DNA from: Pseudomonas fluorescens
GTDB taxonomy: Bacteria > Pseudomonadota > Gammaproteobacteria > Pseudomonadales > Pseudomonadaceae
Length of the DNA: 64,000 nucleotides
Assembly (NCBI RefSeq): GCF_004683905.1
Contig: NZ_CP038438.1
Span: 1 to 64,000 of the forward strand
Direction: 5' to 3'
The notes below the pieces were generated by a model. The model was not told the origin of the DNA. It was given only the letters and a program-made list of their open reading frames with translations, and made no database searches. Below, piece by piece: positions 31,236 to 39,980 of this stretch. Positions within the stretch are counted from its first letter, which is position 1. Each line of letters begins with the position of its first letter. The translations under genes and the position numbers were made by a program.

Positions 31236-32186
31236 ATGTATGACGCCCTCGGCAATCTGTCCCTCGACCTGTTGCGCGCCTTCGAAGCAGCGGCGCGTCA
31301 TCGCAGCTTTACCGCTGCGGCGGTTGAGCTGGGCACCACGCAGCCGGCGATCAGCCAGCAGATCAAGCGTCTGGAAGAACAGCTGGGAGTACGACTGTTT
31401 GACCGGATCTATCGCGGTATTGAACTGACCGAGGGCGGCGCGATCCTGTTCGAGCAGGTTCAGCTCGGTTTGCAGAATATCGACGCAGGATTGAGTGCTA
31501 TCAGTACGCAGCAACAACACGAGGTATTGCAGGTCGCCACCGATTTCGCCTTCGCCGCCTACTGGCTGATGCCACGCCTGTACCGCTTCCACGAAGCCAA
31601 TCCGAACGTCGATGTCAGCCTGGTCACCAGCGAGCGCAGCCACAACATGCTGCGCACCGACATCGATGTCGCGATCTTGTTTGGCGACGGGCGTTTCAAG
31701 CAGGGCGAAAGCCATTGGCTGTTCAGCGAGGAAGTGTTTCCGGTGTGCAGTCCGCAATTGCTCAAGGAGCGTGCCCTGCCCTTGCCTGCCCAGGCGTTGC
31801 TGGAGTTGCCGCTGCTGCACTTGCGCGGGGAGAACAGCAGCAACTGGTTTGACTGGAGCGGGCTGTTTCGCGAACTGGGCATCAGTACCCCGCCAGCACC
31901 GGGCCAATTGCGTTTCGACAATTACACCTTGTTGATTCAAGCGGCGATTGGCGGTCAGGGTGTGGCCATCGGCTGGCGCCACCTTGTGGATAACTTGCTG
32001 AGCCAAGGCTTGCTGTGTCGGCCGATCGCCGAGACCACGTTGTCGCGCCTCGGTTATTACGTGGTGCTGCCGCAACGCAAACGCCGGGGCGCGTTGATTC
32101 AGCAGTTTGTCGACTGGTTAATGGCCGAGCAGGCCAGCAGCGCCGAATCGCTCGCCGGGGTAGCGTTACCGTCGATTGCGGTTTGA
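31236..32186 (+). CDS. LysR-type regulator of choline-sulfate genes
   Basis: A 316-residue LysR-family activator with an N-terminal helix-turn-helix (about 8-65: LDLLRAFEAAARHRSF, GTTQPAISQQIKRLEEQLG) and a C-terminal ligand-binding domain. The divergent arrangement with betC matches P. aeruginosa PA0031/PA0032 and suggests choline sulfate or a derivative as effector. Confidence 0.92.
   Translation: MYDALGNLSLDLLRAFEAAARHRSFTAAAVELGTTQPAISQQIKRLEEQLGVRLFDRIYRGIELTEGGAILFEQVQLGLQNIDAGLSAISTQQQHEVLQVATDFAFAAYWLMPRLYRFHEANPNVDVSLVTSERSHNMLRTDIDVAILFGDGRFKQGESHWLFSEEVFPVCSPQLLKERALPLPAQALLELPLLHLRGENSSNWFDWSGLFRELGISTPPAPGQLRFDNYTLLIQAAIGGQGVAIGWRHLVDNLLSQGLLCRPIAETTLSRLGYYVVLPQRKRRGALIQQFVDWLMAEQASSAESLAGVALPSIAV
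31985..31993 (-). other. DnaA box
   Basis: Perfect tgtggataa in the 3' part of the LysR gene (codons for VDNL). It is the last perfect box I found moving away from dnaA. Confidence 0.6.
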
Positions 32187-32190
32187 AGGC

Positions 32191-32853
32191 TCAGCCAGTT
32201 GCGGCGACAAAATTCACATGCTGCCCCACATGCAGATTCAACCGCAGCTCATCGGCAATCCCCACCGCGACCCGGTTCAGTCGTTCCAGTGGCTCCGCCA
32301 GCCCCGGCTCCAGATTGCCGCCCACCTGACTGAAATGCTCAATGGTCAGCCCCGCCACCCCGTGCGGCGCATTCACCAGTGTCCACTGCAGCGGGCTGCT
32401 TTGCAGGGCCTCGCGGATTTCTTCGGCGGCGTGGCGTTGCAGTGCGTCGTCCAGATCTGGCTCGTCGAGCACGGCAAAATTACCCACCAGAAACAGCCGT
32501 GGCACGTTGGCCATTTGCAAACCGTCGACCAACGCATCGACCGCCAAAACCTGTTCCACCGGGCCGAGCACCACGGACCTTTCCACATGGTCGCTGCTGA
32601 ACGGCAGACCCGGTGCGTCCAACAAGCAGATCACTGCCGAGCTGCCCGCTACGCTCTGCTTGACCCGCTCGGCATCGAACAGATCGCCGCTTTTGGTGCG
32701 CAGGCCCGGACGTGGTGCGAGTACGTTCAAATCGTCGAGAATCGCGATGACTTCGTGCTGCCGTCGCAGCAATTCAGCCATCAACGCACCGCCCAGGCTG
32801 GCCATGGCACCATAGAGCACCACTTTCACCGTCGGGGTTTCGGCATTTTTCAT
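32191..32853 (-). CDS. NAD(P)-binding protein (NmrA/SDR-like)
   Basis: A 220-residue protein with an N-terminal Rossmann fold (VVLYGAMASLGGALMAELLRR, about 10-30). It resembles atypical short-chain dehydrogenase / NmrA-like proteins (NAD(P)H-binding family, often with Asp-rich GDLFD after strand 3). There is no clear YxxxK catalytic pair, so it may be a redox sensor or isomerase rather than a dehydrogenase. The stop is 5 bp from the converging LysR gene stop. The substrate is unknown. Confidence 0.75.
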   Translation of the reverse strand: MKNAETPTVKVVLYGAMASLGGALMAELLRRQHEVIAILDDLNVLAPRPGLRTKSGDLFDAERVKQSVAGSSAVICLLDAPGLPFSSDHVERSVVLGPVEQVLAVDALVDGLQMANVPRLFLVGNFAVLDEPDLDDALQRHAAEEIREALQSSPLQWTLVNAPHGVAGLTIEHFSQVGGNLEPGLAEPLERLNRVAVGIADELRLNLHVGQHVNFVAATG

Positions 32854-32936
32854 GGCTGATTCCTTTTTGTTGTCCCTCGTATGGCGTGTGACACGCAGCC
32901 TGCGCCGAGGGTTCGAACCGATTCAGAGGCTTTCAG

Positions 32937-33263
32937 ATGCACGCAATCAATGGCTATCACGCCCACGTCTATTTCGACGCTGACTCAATTGATCAGGCGC
33001 GCGCTTTGTGTGAACAGGCGGCGCAGTTGTTTCCTCTGAAGATGGGGCGCGTCCATGAGCGCCCGGTCGGCCCGCATCCAGACTGGAGCTGCCAGTTGGC
33101 TTTCGGCCCGGAGCTGATCGGTGAGGTGTTGCCGTGGCTGGCGCTCAATCGCAAGGGGCTGGTGGTGTTTTTGCACCCCGACACTGGCGATGATTTGCTC
33201 GATCACACCGAGCACGCGATCTGGATGGGCGCGATGCGGCCGCTGGATCTGTCTATTTTTTGA
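32937..33263 (+). CDS. DOPA 4,5-dioxygenase family protein
   Basis: A 108-residue member of the DOPA 4,5-dioxygenase family (PF08883). The start INGYHAHVYFD and the HPDTGDDLLDHTEHAIWMG region hold conserved His residues that are likely metal ligands. Bacterial members are small and mostly uncharacterised. It ends back to back with the converging GFA gene. Confidence 0.88.
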   Translation: MHAINGYHAHVYFDADSIDQARALCEQAAQLFPLKMGRVHERPVGPHPDWSCQLAFGPELIGEVLPWLALNRKGLVVFLHPDTGDDLLDHTEHAIWMGAMRPLDLSIF

Positions 33264-33665
33264 TCAAAGGGTTTCTTCGGGCTCGCCCGGCAGATGCTCG
33301 TCCAGATGCAGCCAGGGCAATTGGCTGTTCGTCCAGATGTGCCGCTCGGCCGGCGCCCGCTCCGGGTGATCCAGCGTGGCGATGGTCACATCGATGCTCT
33401 CAGGGCTGAGCAATGTCACCAGCGCCAGCTGCGCGCCACAACGTGGACAGAAATACCGCGCGCAACTGCTCGACGAGTCATAGCGCGATGGCGTGCCGCT
33501 CAGCCACTGGAAGCTGGCCGCCGCCACGGTAATCCACGTGGTGACAATCCCACCGCTGACTTTGCGGCAGATCGAGCAGTGGCAGTGGGCAATGTCGTGC
33601 AACGGCCCGCTGAACTGATAGCGGATGTGTCCGCAGTGGCAGCCACCGCTGTGCACTTCTTCCAT
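33264..33665 (-). CDS. GFA/CENP-V family zinc protein
   Basis: A 133-residue protein with the GFA zinc-binding pattern: CHCG near residue 9, CHCSIC near 28-33, and CPRCG near 73. The family is named after glutathione-dependent formaldehyde-activating enzyme, but most single-domain members have no proven reaction. The stop directly abuts the stop of the converging dioxygenase-like gene. Confidence 0.88.
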   Translation of the reverse strand: MEEVHSGGCHCGHIRYQFSGPLHDIAHCHCSICRKVSGGIVTTWITVAAASFQWLSGTPSRYDSSSSCARYFCPRCGAQLALVTLLSPESIDVTIATLDHPERAPAERHIWTNSQLPWLHLDEHLPGEPEETL

Positions 33666-33846
33666 GTCCCTGCCCTCCCGTCCCCGAAATGATCGACTCT
33701 AGCCGCATCCGACAGCCGGTTGGCCATTCGCCTGAAGCTTTCGTCAGCGAAAGGTAGCTGAAAGGTTGCCCGATTAGGATCGCCGCCACTACCGGCAACA
33801 GACCGGTTGGCCAACGCGTGTGATCGCTCGCATGTCAGGCCCAATT

Positions 33847-33857
33847 AACAACAACAA
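33847..33857 (+). promoter_or_regulatory. Candidate Hfq-Crc target (CA motif)
   Basis: AACAACAACAA fits the AAnAAnAA catabolite-repression motif and overlaps the ATG of a short leader ORF (33857), upstream of the citrate transporter. Transport of preferred-carbon competitors such as citrate is a known Crc target class in Pseudomonas. Confidence 0.5.
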
Positions 33858-33937
33858 TGGTGATTCTGATGTCCTCTGTAGCCCGCCTTCTCGCTGAAAC
33901 TCCGCCCGTACGTCTCGTGCTTCCCGTTCTGCGCTGA
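33857..33937 (+). CDS. Possible 26-residue leader ORF upstream of the citrate transporter
   Basis: The frame reads MVILMSSVARLLAETPPVRL then VLPVLR and a TGA, ending 51 bp before the transporter start. The internal ATG at 33869 has an upstream ggtga that may act as a ribosome site. The CA motif sits on its first ATG. No function is known; it may be a leader peptide or chance. The remaining 323-bp gap between 33666 and 33988 shows no other gene. Confidence 0.35.
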   Translation: MVILMSSVARLLAETPPVRLVLPVLR

Positions 33938-33988
33938 TCCCTTCCGATCCGCTCACTCAATTAGCCGCGCTACGCCTGGAGTAATCCC

Positions 33989-35296
33989 ATGCTGACTTTC
34001 CTTGGCTTCGCCATGGTCATCACGTTCATGTTCCTGATCATGACCAAGCGCCTGTCTGCGCTGATCGCCCTGATCATCATCCCGATCCTGTTCGCCCTGT
34101 TCGGTGGTTTCGCGCCGAAGATCGGCCCGATGATGCTCGAAGGCATTACCAAGCTTGCGCCGACCGGCGTGATGCTGATGTTCGCCATTCTGTACTTCGC
34201 CCTGATGATCGACTCCGGCCTGTTCGATCCGGCCGTGCGCAAGATCCTCAAACTGGTCAAGGGCGACCCGTTGAAAGTTTCGGTCGGTACCGCCGTGCTG
34301 GCGCTCGTCGTTTCCCTCGATGGTGACGGCGCGACCACTTACATGATCTGCGTGGCCGCCATGCTGCCGCTGTACAGCCGCATCGGCATGAGCCCGCGGA
34401 TCATGGCCGGTCTGATCATCCTCGCCGGTGGCGTGATGAACATGACCCCGTGGGGCGGCCCGACCGCGCGTGCCGCCAGTGCGCTGCATGTCGACCCGTC
34501 GGACATCTTCGTACCAATGATCCCGGCGATGGCTGCCGGTGTGGTGGCGATCCTGATCATTGCCTACTTCTACGGCAAACGTGAGCGTGCGCGTCTGGGC
34601 GAGCTGCACCTGATCGGCGACGAGATTGATCACAGTGAAATCAGCGTCTCGCAGTTCCCCGATGCCCGCCGTCCGAAGCTGATCTGGTTCAACGGCCTGC
34701 TGACCCTGGCGCTGATGTGCACCCTGATCGCCGGCCTGCTGCCGCTGCCGGTGCTGTTCATGGTGGCGTTCAGTATCGCGATGATCGTCAACTACCCATG
34801 CCTGCAAATGCAGAAGGACCGCGTTGCGGCCCATGCCGGCAGCGTGCTGTCGGTGGTCAGTCTGATTTTCGCTGCGGGTATCTTCACCGGTATCCTGTCC
34901 GGAACCGGCATGGTCGACGCCATGTCGAAAAGTCTGCTGGCAGTGATTCCGGACTTCCTCGGCCCGTACCTGGCGGTGATCACGGCGCTGGTGAGCATGC
35001 CGTTCACGTTCTTCATGTCGAACGACGCGTTCTACTACGGCGTGTTGCCGGTGCTCTCCGAAGCGGCCAGCCATTACGGCATCACCGCAGTGGAAATGGC
35101 CCGTGCCTCGATCGTCGGTCAGCCCGTCCACTTGCTCAGCCCGCTGGTACCGTCGACGTACCTGCTGGTGGCGCTGGCCGGTATCGAATTCGGTGATCAC
35201 CAGCGTTTCACCCTGAAGTGGGCAGTGCTGGTCTGCCTGTGCATACTGGTGGCCGCCTTGCTGCTGGGGACGTTCCCGCTGTTCAGCACGTTGTAA
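33989..35296 (+). CDS. CitMHS family citrate transporter
   Basis: A 435-residue inner-membrane carrier with about 11-12 hydrophobic segments that moves divalent-metal-citrate complexes or citrate with protons. The start is MLTFLGFAMVITFMFLIMTK. Conserved segments are LDGDGATTYMICVAAMLPLY and MNMTPWGGPTARAAS. It probably belongs with Crc-regulated carbon uptake, judging from the leader. No TctD/TctE or CitA-type sensor is adjacent. A strong hairpin follows before terC. Confidence 0.93.
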   Translation: MLTFLGFAMVITFMFLIMTKRLSALIALIIIPILFALFGGFAPKIGPMMLEGITKLAPTGVMLMFAILYFALMIDSGLFDPAVRKILKLVKGDPLKVSVGTAVLALVVSLDGDGATTYMICVAAMLPLYSRIGMSPRIMAGLIILAGGVMNMTPWGGPTARAASALHVDPSDIFVPMIPAMAAGVVAILIIAYFYGKRERARLGELHLIGDEIDHSEISVSQFPDARRPKLIWFNGLLTLALMCTLIAGLLPLPVLFMVAFSIAMIVNYPCLQMQKDRVAAHAGSVLSVVSLIFAAGIFTGILSGTGMVDAMSKSLLAVIPDFLGPYLAVITALVSMPFTFFMSNDAFYYGVLPVLSEAASHYGITAVEMARASIVGQPVHLLSPLVPSTYLLVALAGIEFGDHQRFTLKWAVLVCLCILVAALLLGTFPLFSTL

Positions 35297-35309
35297 CGGC
35301 ATTCACTCA

Positions 35310-35343
35310 CCATGACGCCAGCTGCTTGCTGGCGTCATGGTTT
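35310..35343 (+). terminator. Hairpin after the citrate transporter
   Basis: Perfect 13-bp stem ccatgacgccagc / gctggcgtcatgg with loop tgctt, then only ttt. It is probably a terminator or partial attenuator before terC. Confidence 0.65.
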
Positions 35344-35366
35344 AACACTCGCTCAAAGGAATACAC

Positions 35367-36134
35367 ATGGATTGGCTGACCAACCCCGAAATCTGGGTTG
35401 CCTTCTTTACCCTGACCGCCCTGGAAATCGTTCTGGGCATCGATAACATCATCATGATTTCGATCCTGGTCAGCCGCATGCCCAAGCACATGCAGCAGCG
35501 CACGCGGATTTTCGGCCTGGGCTTGGCGATGATCACGCGGATCCTGTTGCTGCTGTCGATCACCTGGGTCATGCGCCTCACCGCCGACCTGTTCGTGGTG
35601 TTCGGCCAGGGCATTTCCGGTCGCGACCTGATCCTGTTCTTCGGTGGCCTGTTCCTGCTGTGGAAGAGCTCGCAGGAGATGTACCACGCGCTGGAAGGCG
35701 AAGACGAAAGCGGCGACGAGCCTTCGGGCAAGGGCGGCAACTTCCTTTACACGATCATTCAGATCGCGATCATCGACATCGTGTTCTCGCTGGACTCGGT
35801 GATCACTGCCGTCGGTATGGTCTCCCATGTGCCGGTGATGGTCGCGGCAATCGTCGTCGCCGTGCTGGTGATGATGGCGGCCTCGGGCAAGATCAGCGAG
35901 TTCATCGACAAGCACCCGTCGCTGAAGATGCTGGCGCTGTCGTTCCTGCTGGTGGTCGGTACCGTACTGATCGCCGAGTCGTTCGACGTGCATGTGCCGA
36001 AAGGCTACGTCTACTTCGCCATGGCGTTCTCGCTGGCGGTGGAAGCGATCAACATCAAACTGCGCGGCGCGATGGCCCGGAAGAAACAGCAGCAGGATCC
36101 GGTGAAACTGCGCAAGGATGTTCCGGGGCAATAA
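35367..36134 (+). CDS. TerC family integral membrane protein
   Basis: A 255-residue membrane protein with seven or so hydrophobic segments. The TerC signature appears twice, as LEIVLGIDNIIM near residue 20 and FSLDSVITAVGM near 145, each with acidic residues that likely bind a metal. Relatives (Alx, YkoY, MeeY) act in manganese export or supply of Mn to exoenzymes. I see no yybP-ykoY riboswitch in the 70-bp gap upstream. The C-terminus is Lys/Arg/Gln-rich. Confidence 0.9.
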   Translation: MDWLTNPEIWVAFFTLTALEIVLGIDNIIMISILVSRMPKHMQQRTRIFGLGLAMITRILLLLSITWVMRLTADLFVVFGQGISGRDLILFFGGLFLLWKSSQEMYHALEGEDESGDEPSGKGGNFLYTIIQIAIIDIVFSLDSVITAVGMVSHVPVMVAAIVVAVLVMMAASGKISEFIDKHPSLKMLALSFLLVVGTVLIAESFDVHVPKGYVYFAMAFSLAVEAINIKLRGAMARKKQQQDPVKLRKDVPGQ

Positions 36135-36163
36135 CCCGGTAGTCCTGAATCACGCAACACCCC

Positions 36164-36252
36164 TGTGGGAGCGAGCCTGCTCGCGAAGGCGGCGTGTCAG
36201 TCGACGATGATGTTGGCTGACCCAGCGCTTTCGCGAGCAAGCCCGCTCCCAC
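36164..36252. repeat. REPIN (long class)
   Basis: tgtgggagcgagcctgctcg at the left and cgagcaagcccgctcccaca at the right, with the tgtggg ends outside. The spacer contains gtgtcagtcgacgatgatgt. Confidence 0.85.
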
Positions 36253-36294
36253 AGTTGTTCAGGGGTACTGAAGAATCCGGGGCAGCCGTAATAC

Positions 36295-36386
36295 CTGCAG
36301 GAGTGAGCCTGCTCGCGATAGCGGTCCGTCAGTCAGCAACGATGTTGAAGCTGGTCGCCCTATCGCGAGCAGGCTCACTCCTACAG
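36295..36386. repeat. REPIN (long class, variant)
   Basis: ctgcaggagtgagcctgctc and its inverted partner cgagcaggctcactcctaca, tandem with the previous REPIN. The spacer retains cgtcagtcagcaacgatgtt. Confidence 0.8.
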
Positions 36387-36575
36387 GGGACCGCGGTGAT
36401 TTCAGATGAGGTGGATGAACCTGTTTTCATGACACTTTTGTTTCAATCCGCACTTTAGCTGTGCAATGCTGGCGCCCAGTCCGTTAGCCAACTACAGCTT
36501 AAGTATCAAAAACGTAGAAACCGCGCGGTACCGTCAACTTGCCCCTTTGGGGCTCTGCAACTACAGGGGGTCTGC
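36387..36575. other. Upstream region of the Na/Pi transporter gene
   Basis: Lower in GC than the flanking genes. It presumably holds the promoter of the downstream gene, but I see no clear Pho box or other operator. A ribosome site-like caggggg lies just before the start codon. Confidence 0.4.
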
Positions 36576-38234
36576 ATGCTCACCCTGCTCAATTTGCTGT
36601 CTGCCGTGGCCCTGCTGATCTGGGGCACGCACATCGTCCGAACCGGCATCCTGCGGGTGTACGGCACCAATCTGCGCCATGTGATCGGCCAGAACATGTC
36701 CAAACGCTGGCTCGCGTTCGTCGCCGGCATCGTCGTGACTGCGATGGTGCAGAGCAGCAACGCCACGGCCATGCTCGTCACCTCCTTCGTTGGTCAGGGC
36801 TTGATGGCGCTGACCCCGGCGCTGGCGACCATGCTTGGCGCCGACGTCGGTACCGCGCTGATGGCGCGGGTGCTGACGTTCGACCTGTCGTGGCTGTCGC
36901 CGCTGCTGATTTTCCTCGGGGTGATTTTCTTTCTGTCGCGCAAACAGACGCGGCTCGGGCAGATGGGCCGGGTCAGCATCGGTCTGGGGCTGATCATTCT
37001 CGCGCTGCAACTGATCGTGGAGGCCGCCGCACCGATTACCCACGCCCAAGGGGTGAAGGTGATCTTTGCTTCGCTGACCGGCGACATCCTCCTCGACGCC
37101 CTGGTTGGTGCGTTGTTCGCGATGATTTCCTATTCCAGCCTCGCCGCTGTGCTACTGACCGCGACGCTGGCCGGTGCCAGCGTGATCAGCCTGCCGGTGG
37201 CGATCGGTCTGGTGATCGGCGCCAACATCGGCAGCGGCGTGCTGGCGTTCATGAGCACCAGCATGCAGAACGCGGCCGGGCGGCAAGTGGCGCTGGGCAG
37301 CCTGCTGTACAAACTGATCGGCCTGCTGCTGATCATCCCGGTGCTCGATCCGCTGGTGCACTGGATGGACGGCCTGGATTTCAGCCCGCAGGAAATGGTC
37401 ATTGGCTTCCACTTGCTCTACAACACCGCGCGCTGCCTGATCCTGCTGCCCAGCGTCGCGCCGATGGCACGCCTGTGTGCCTGGCTGCTGCCGGAGCGCC
37501 CGGAGGTCAACGGCACCGCCAAGCCGCGGCATCTCGATGCGACGGCGCTGGTCACCCCGAGCTTGGCGCTGGCCAACGCGGCCCGCGAGACCCTGCGCAT
37601 GGGCGACCTGATCGACAACATGCTCGACGCGATGCTCGATGTGCTGCGCGGCAAGCAGACCGCCATTACCCAGGAAATGCGCCGACTGACCGATGACGTC
37701 GAAGCGCTGTACAGCGCGATCAAGCTGTATCTGGCGCAAATGCCCCGCGAGGATCTCGGCGAGCAGGACAGTCGGCGCTGGGCGGAGACCATCGAATTGG
37801 CGATCAACCTGAAACTGGCCAGCGACCTGATCGAACGCATGCTGCGCAAGGTGCAGCAGCAGAAGACCTCCCAGCGTCGGTCGTTTTCCGAAGAGGGCCT
37901 GGAGGATCTGGCCGGGCTGCATCAGCAACTGATCGCCAACCTGCGCCTCGGCCTGTCAGTGTTCCTCAGCGGCGACAAGGAAAGCGCCCGTCAGCTGTTG
38001 CGCGAGAAACGTCGCTTTCGCGCACAGGAACGGCGTCTGGCCCATGCCCATGTCAGCCGTTTGCAACGTAAGATCGTGCAGAGTCTGGAAACCAGTTCGC
38101 TGCATCTGGAGCTGATTGCGGATATGAAGCGCTTGAATTCGCTGTTTTGCAGCAGTGCTTATGTGGTGCTGGAAACGGCCGATACCGGGGCGCTGGAAGC
38201 GGATGATATTGCCGACATTACGCATTCGCCTTGA
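36576..38234 (+). CDS. Na/Pi-cotransporter family protein with PhoU-like tail
   Basis: A 552-residue membrane protein. The N-terminal half (to about 305) has 8-9 hydrophobic segments and the Na/Pi motifs VQSSNATAMLVTSFVGQG (about 55) and its second, looser copy IGANIGSGVLAFMS (about 215). The C-terminal 200 residues are helical and PhoU-like (ANAARETLRMGDLIDNML onward). Phosphate uptake with sodium is the family role, but some NptA relatives work differently. Confidence 0.9.
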   Translation: MLTLLNLLSAVALLIWGTHIVRTGILRVYGTNLRHVIGQNMSKRWLAFVAGIVVTAMVQSSNATAMLVTSFVGQGLMALTPALATMLGADVGTALMARVLTFDLSWLSPLLIFLGVIFFLSRKQTRLGQMGRVSIGLGLIILALQLIVEAAAPITHAQGVKVIFASLTGDILLDALVGALFAMISYSSLAAVLLTATLAGASVISLPVAIGLVIGANIGSGVLAFMSTSMQNAAGRQVALGSLLYKLIGLLLIIPVLDPLVHWMDGLDFSPQEMVIGFHLLYNTARCLILLPSVAPMARLCAWLLPERPEVNGTAKPRHLDATALVTPSLALANAARETLRMGDLIDNMLDAMLDVLRGKQTAITQEMRRLTDDVEALYSAIKLYLAQMPREDLGEQDSRRWAETIELAINLKLASDLIERMLRKVQQQKTSQRRSFSEEGLEDLAGLHQQLIANLRLGLSVFLSGDKESARQLLREKRRFRAQERRLAHAHVSRLQRKIVQSLETSSLHLELIADMKRLNSLFCSSAYVVLETADTGALEADDIADITHSP

Positions 38235-38282
38235 ACGTCTGGGGCTGGGGTCAGTCAGTAACATTGATTCAGCCTTAAGACC

Positions 38283-38346
38283 TTCGCGAGCAAGCTCGCT
38301 CCCACATTTGAAATGCATTCCCCTGTGGGAGCGAGCTTGCTCGCGA
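38283..38346. repeat. REPIN (short class)
   Basis: ttcgcgagcaagctcgctcc and gagcgagcttgctcgcgaa as inverted arms with cgcgaa outside, between the Na/Pi transporter and the M16 peptidase. Confidence 0.85.
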
Positions 38347-38400
38347 ATGCCGACCTGAATAGCGACACGGATCTCCAAATCAGCCGTATGGAAGCCTGTT

Positions 38401-39789
38401 ATGCGTTGCCTGTTGTTCGCCTGTCTGTTGCTCGGTTCCCTGCCCGCCTTCGCCGTTGATCGCTTTCAGGTCGAAGGCTACGCGCTGCCCAACGGTTTGC
38501 AGCTGTTGCTCAAGCCCGGCACCGAGCGCGGGCATGTGGCGATTCGTCTGGTGGTGGGCGTCGGTCTCGACGATTTTGATTGCGATGAAAAAGAGCTGCC
38601 GCACCTGCTTGAGCACCTGCTGTTCAGCGGCGTCGATGCCACCGGCGAAGGCGGCCTCGAGGAGCGCATGCAGGCGCTGGGCGGTGAGTGGAACGCGTTT
38701 ACCAGCAACGCCGACACCACGTTCGTCATCGAAGCCCCGGCGAAGAACCAGCGCAAGGTCCTCGACCTGTTGCTCGACCTTTTGACCCAGACCCGCATCG
38801 ACGACAACGCGATCAACGCCGCCAAACGTGTGGTCGAGCGCGAGGACGGCGGCCATTACACGCGCCTGCAACGCTTTCTCGACCGCCAGGATCTGGGCCA
38901 CACCGCGAGCAATCAACTGGCGGTGGAATTGGGCCTGAAATGCCCGCAGCGGGCCGAGGTCGGTCACCTGACCCAGAAGCAACTGGAGAAGGTGCGCAAG
39001 ACCTGGTACGCGCCGAACAACATGACCCTGATCGTCGTCGGTGAACTCGACAAACTGCTGCCGGCCTATCTGGAACGCACCTGGGGCGCGCTTGAAGCGG
39101 TGGACCCGGCGGAGCACCGTGAGCTGCCGGACATCCGCACCAGCGCCGCCCATGAACGCACCCTCACCCGTGGCTTCATCGGCGACAGCGCCAAGTTGCA
39201 CTGGCTGGTGCCGGAGCCGATGCTCGACGATCAGTACGACGAGACCTTCGACATCCTCAAGGACTACCTCGACTGGGCGCTGTACCGGCAGATTCGCCTG
39301 AATCACGGCTTGTCCTACGGGCCGTGGGCCGAGCGTGAAGTGTTTGGCGGGGTCGGCTTCATGAGCCTCAACGCTGACGTGGATCGCGATGACCTCGCCG
39401 AAGCCCAACAGGTGCTGGAAGACCTCAAGGCCGATCTGCTGAAAAACGGCCTCGACCCGGACACTTTCGCCCGGATCAAACAAGCCGCCATCGCCCATCA
39501 GGCCTGGGCGGTACAGGGCAACAGTGCCATGGCGGATTACTACTGGAGCGCGCTGGGCGATTACGAGGACGGGCGCTTTGCCAACCCGGCCCGCGAGCTG
39601 CAAGGCGTGACCCTGGAAACGGCAAACAAGGCCATGCGCGAGTTGCTGTTGCAACCGGGATATCTGCGGATCGAGAAGCCGTTGCTTAGTGATGATCAAG
39701 TGTTGTGGCTGATTGCCGGTGGTCTGGGCGTGGTGTTGCTGGTGCTGATTGGCTGGCGCTTGCACCGTCGTAAGCCAGCCAAACACTGA
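38401..39789 (+). CDS. Membrane-anchored M16 family metallopeptidase
   Basis: A 462-residue insulinase/pitrilysin-type peptidase. There is a signal peptide (MRCLLFACLLLGSLPAFA) and the inverted zinc motif HLLEH (H68, E71, H72), with a likely third ligand Glu near 146. A C-terminal membrane segment (about 430-452: LWLIAGGLGVVLLVLIGW) followed by a basic tail suggests a periplasmic, inner-membrane-anchored enzyme. It is a single gene rather than the usual M16 pair. The substrate is unknown. Confidence 0.92.
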   Translation: MRCLLFACLLLGSLPAFAVDRFQVEGYALPNGLQLLLKPGTERGHVAIRLVVGVGLDDFDCDEKELPHLLEHLLFSGVDATGEGGLEERMQALGGEWNAFTSNADTTFVIEAPAKNQRKVLDLLLDLLTQTRIDDNAINAAKRVVEREDGGHYTRLQRFLDRQDLGHTASNQLAVELGLKCPQRAEVGHLTQKQLEKVRKTWYAPNNMTLIVVGELDKLLPAYLERTWGALEAVDPAEHRELPDIRTSAAHERTLTRGFIGDSAKLHWLVPEPMLDDQYDETFDILKDYLDWALYRQIRLNHGLSYGPWAEREVFGGVGFMSLNADVDRDDLAEAQQVLEDLKADLLKNGLDPDTFARIKQAAIAHQAWAVQGNSAMADYYWSALGDYEDGRFANPARELQGVTLETANKAMRELLLQPGYLRIEKPLLSDDQVLWLIAGGLGVVLLVLIGWRLHRRKPAKH

Positions 39790-39792
39790 ACC

Positions 39793-39882
39793 TGTGGGAG
39801 CGGGCTTGCTCGCGAATGCGGTGTGTCATTCAGCAATGATGTCGACTGACACGGCCCCTTCGCGAGTAAGCCCGCTCCCACA
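39793..39882. repeat. REPIN (long class)
   Basis: tgtgggagcgggcttgctcg on the left and cgagtaagcccgctcccaca on the right. The spacer has gtgtgtcattcagcaatgat and gtcgactgac. Confidence 0.85.
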
Positions 39883-39980
39883 GGGATCTGTGGTGATTTT
39901 ACTGACCGGGAGCCTCGCCACGTCGCCCGGCGGACGGTACTCTGTCGAGGTTTTTTCCTACTCAGTCGTGAACCGCCAAC

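Noticed and set aside
33535..33542. Second parS-like core ccacgtgg
   Set aside because: Only the 8-bp core matches; at least six of the eight flanking positions differ from the parS palindrome.
35297..35366. Possible yybP-ykoY manganese riboswitch before terC
   Set aside because: The gap is only 70 bp and holds one simple hairpin; the conserved riboswitch loops are absent.
36295..36386. Possible CRISPR-like repeat array at 36.1-36.4 kb
   Set aside because: The repeats are inverted pairs of REP sequences, not direct repeats with regular spacers.
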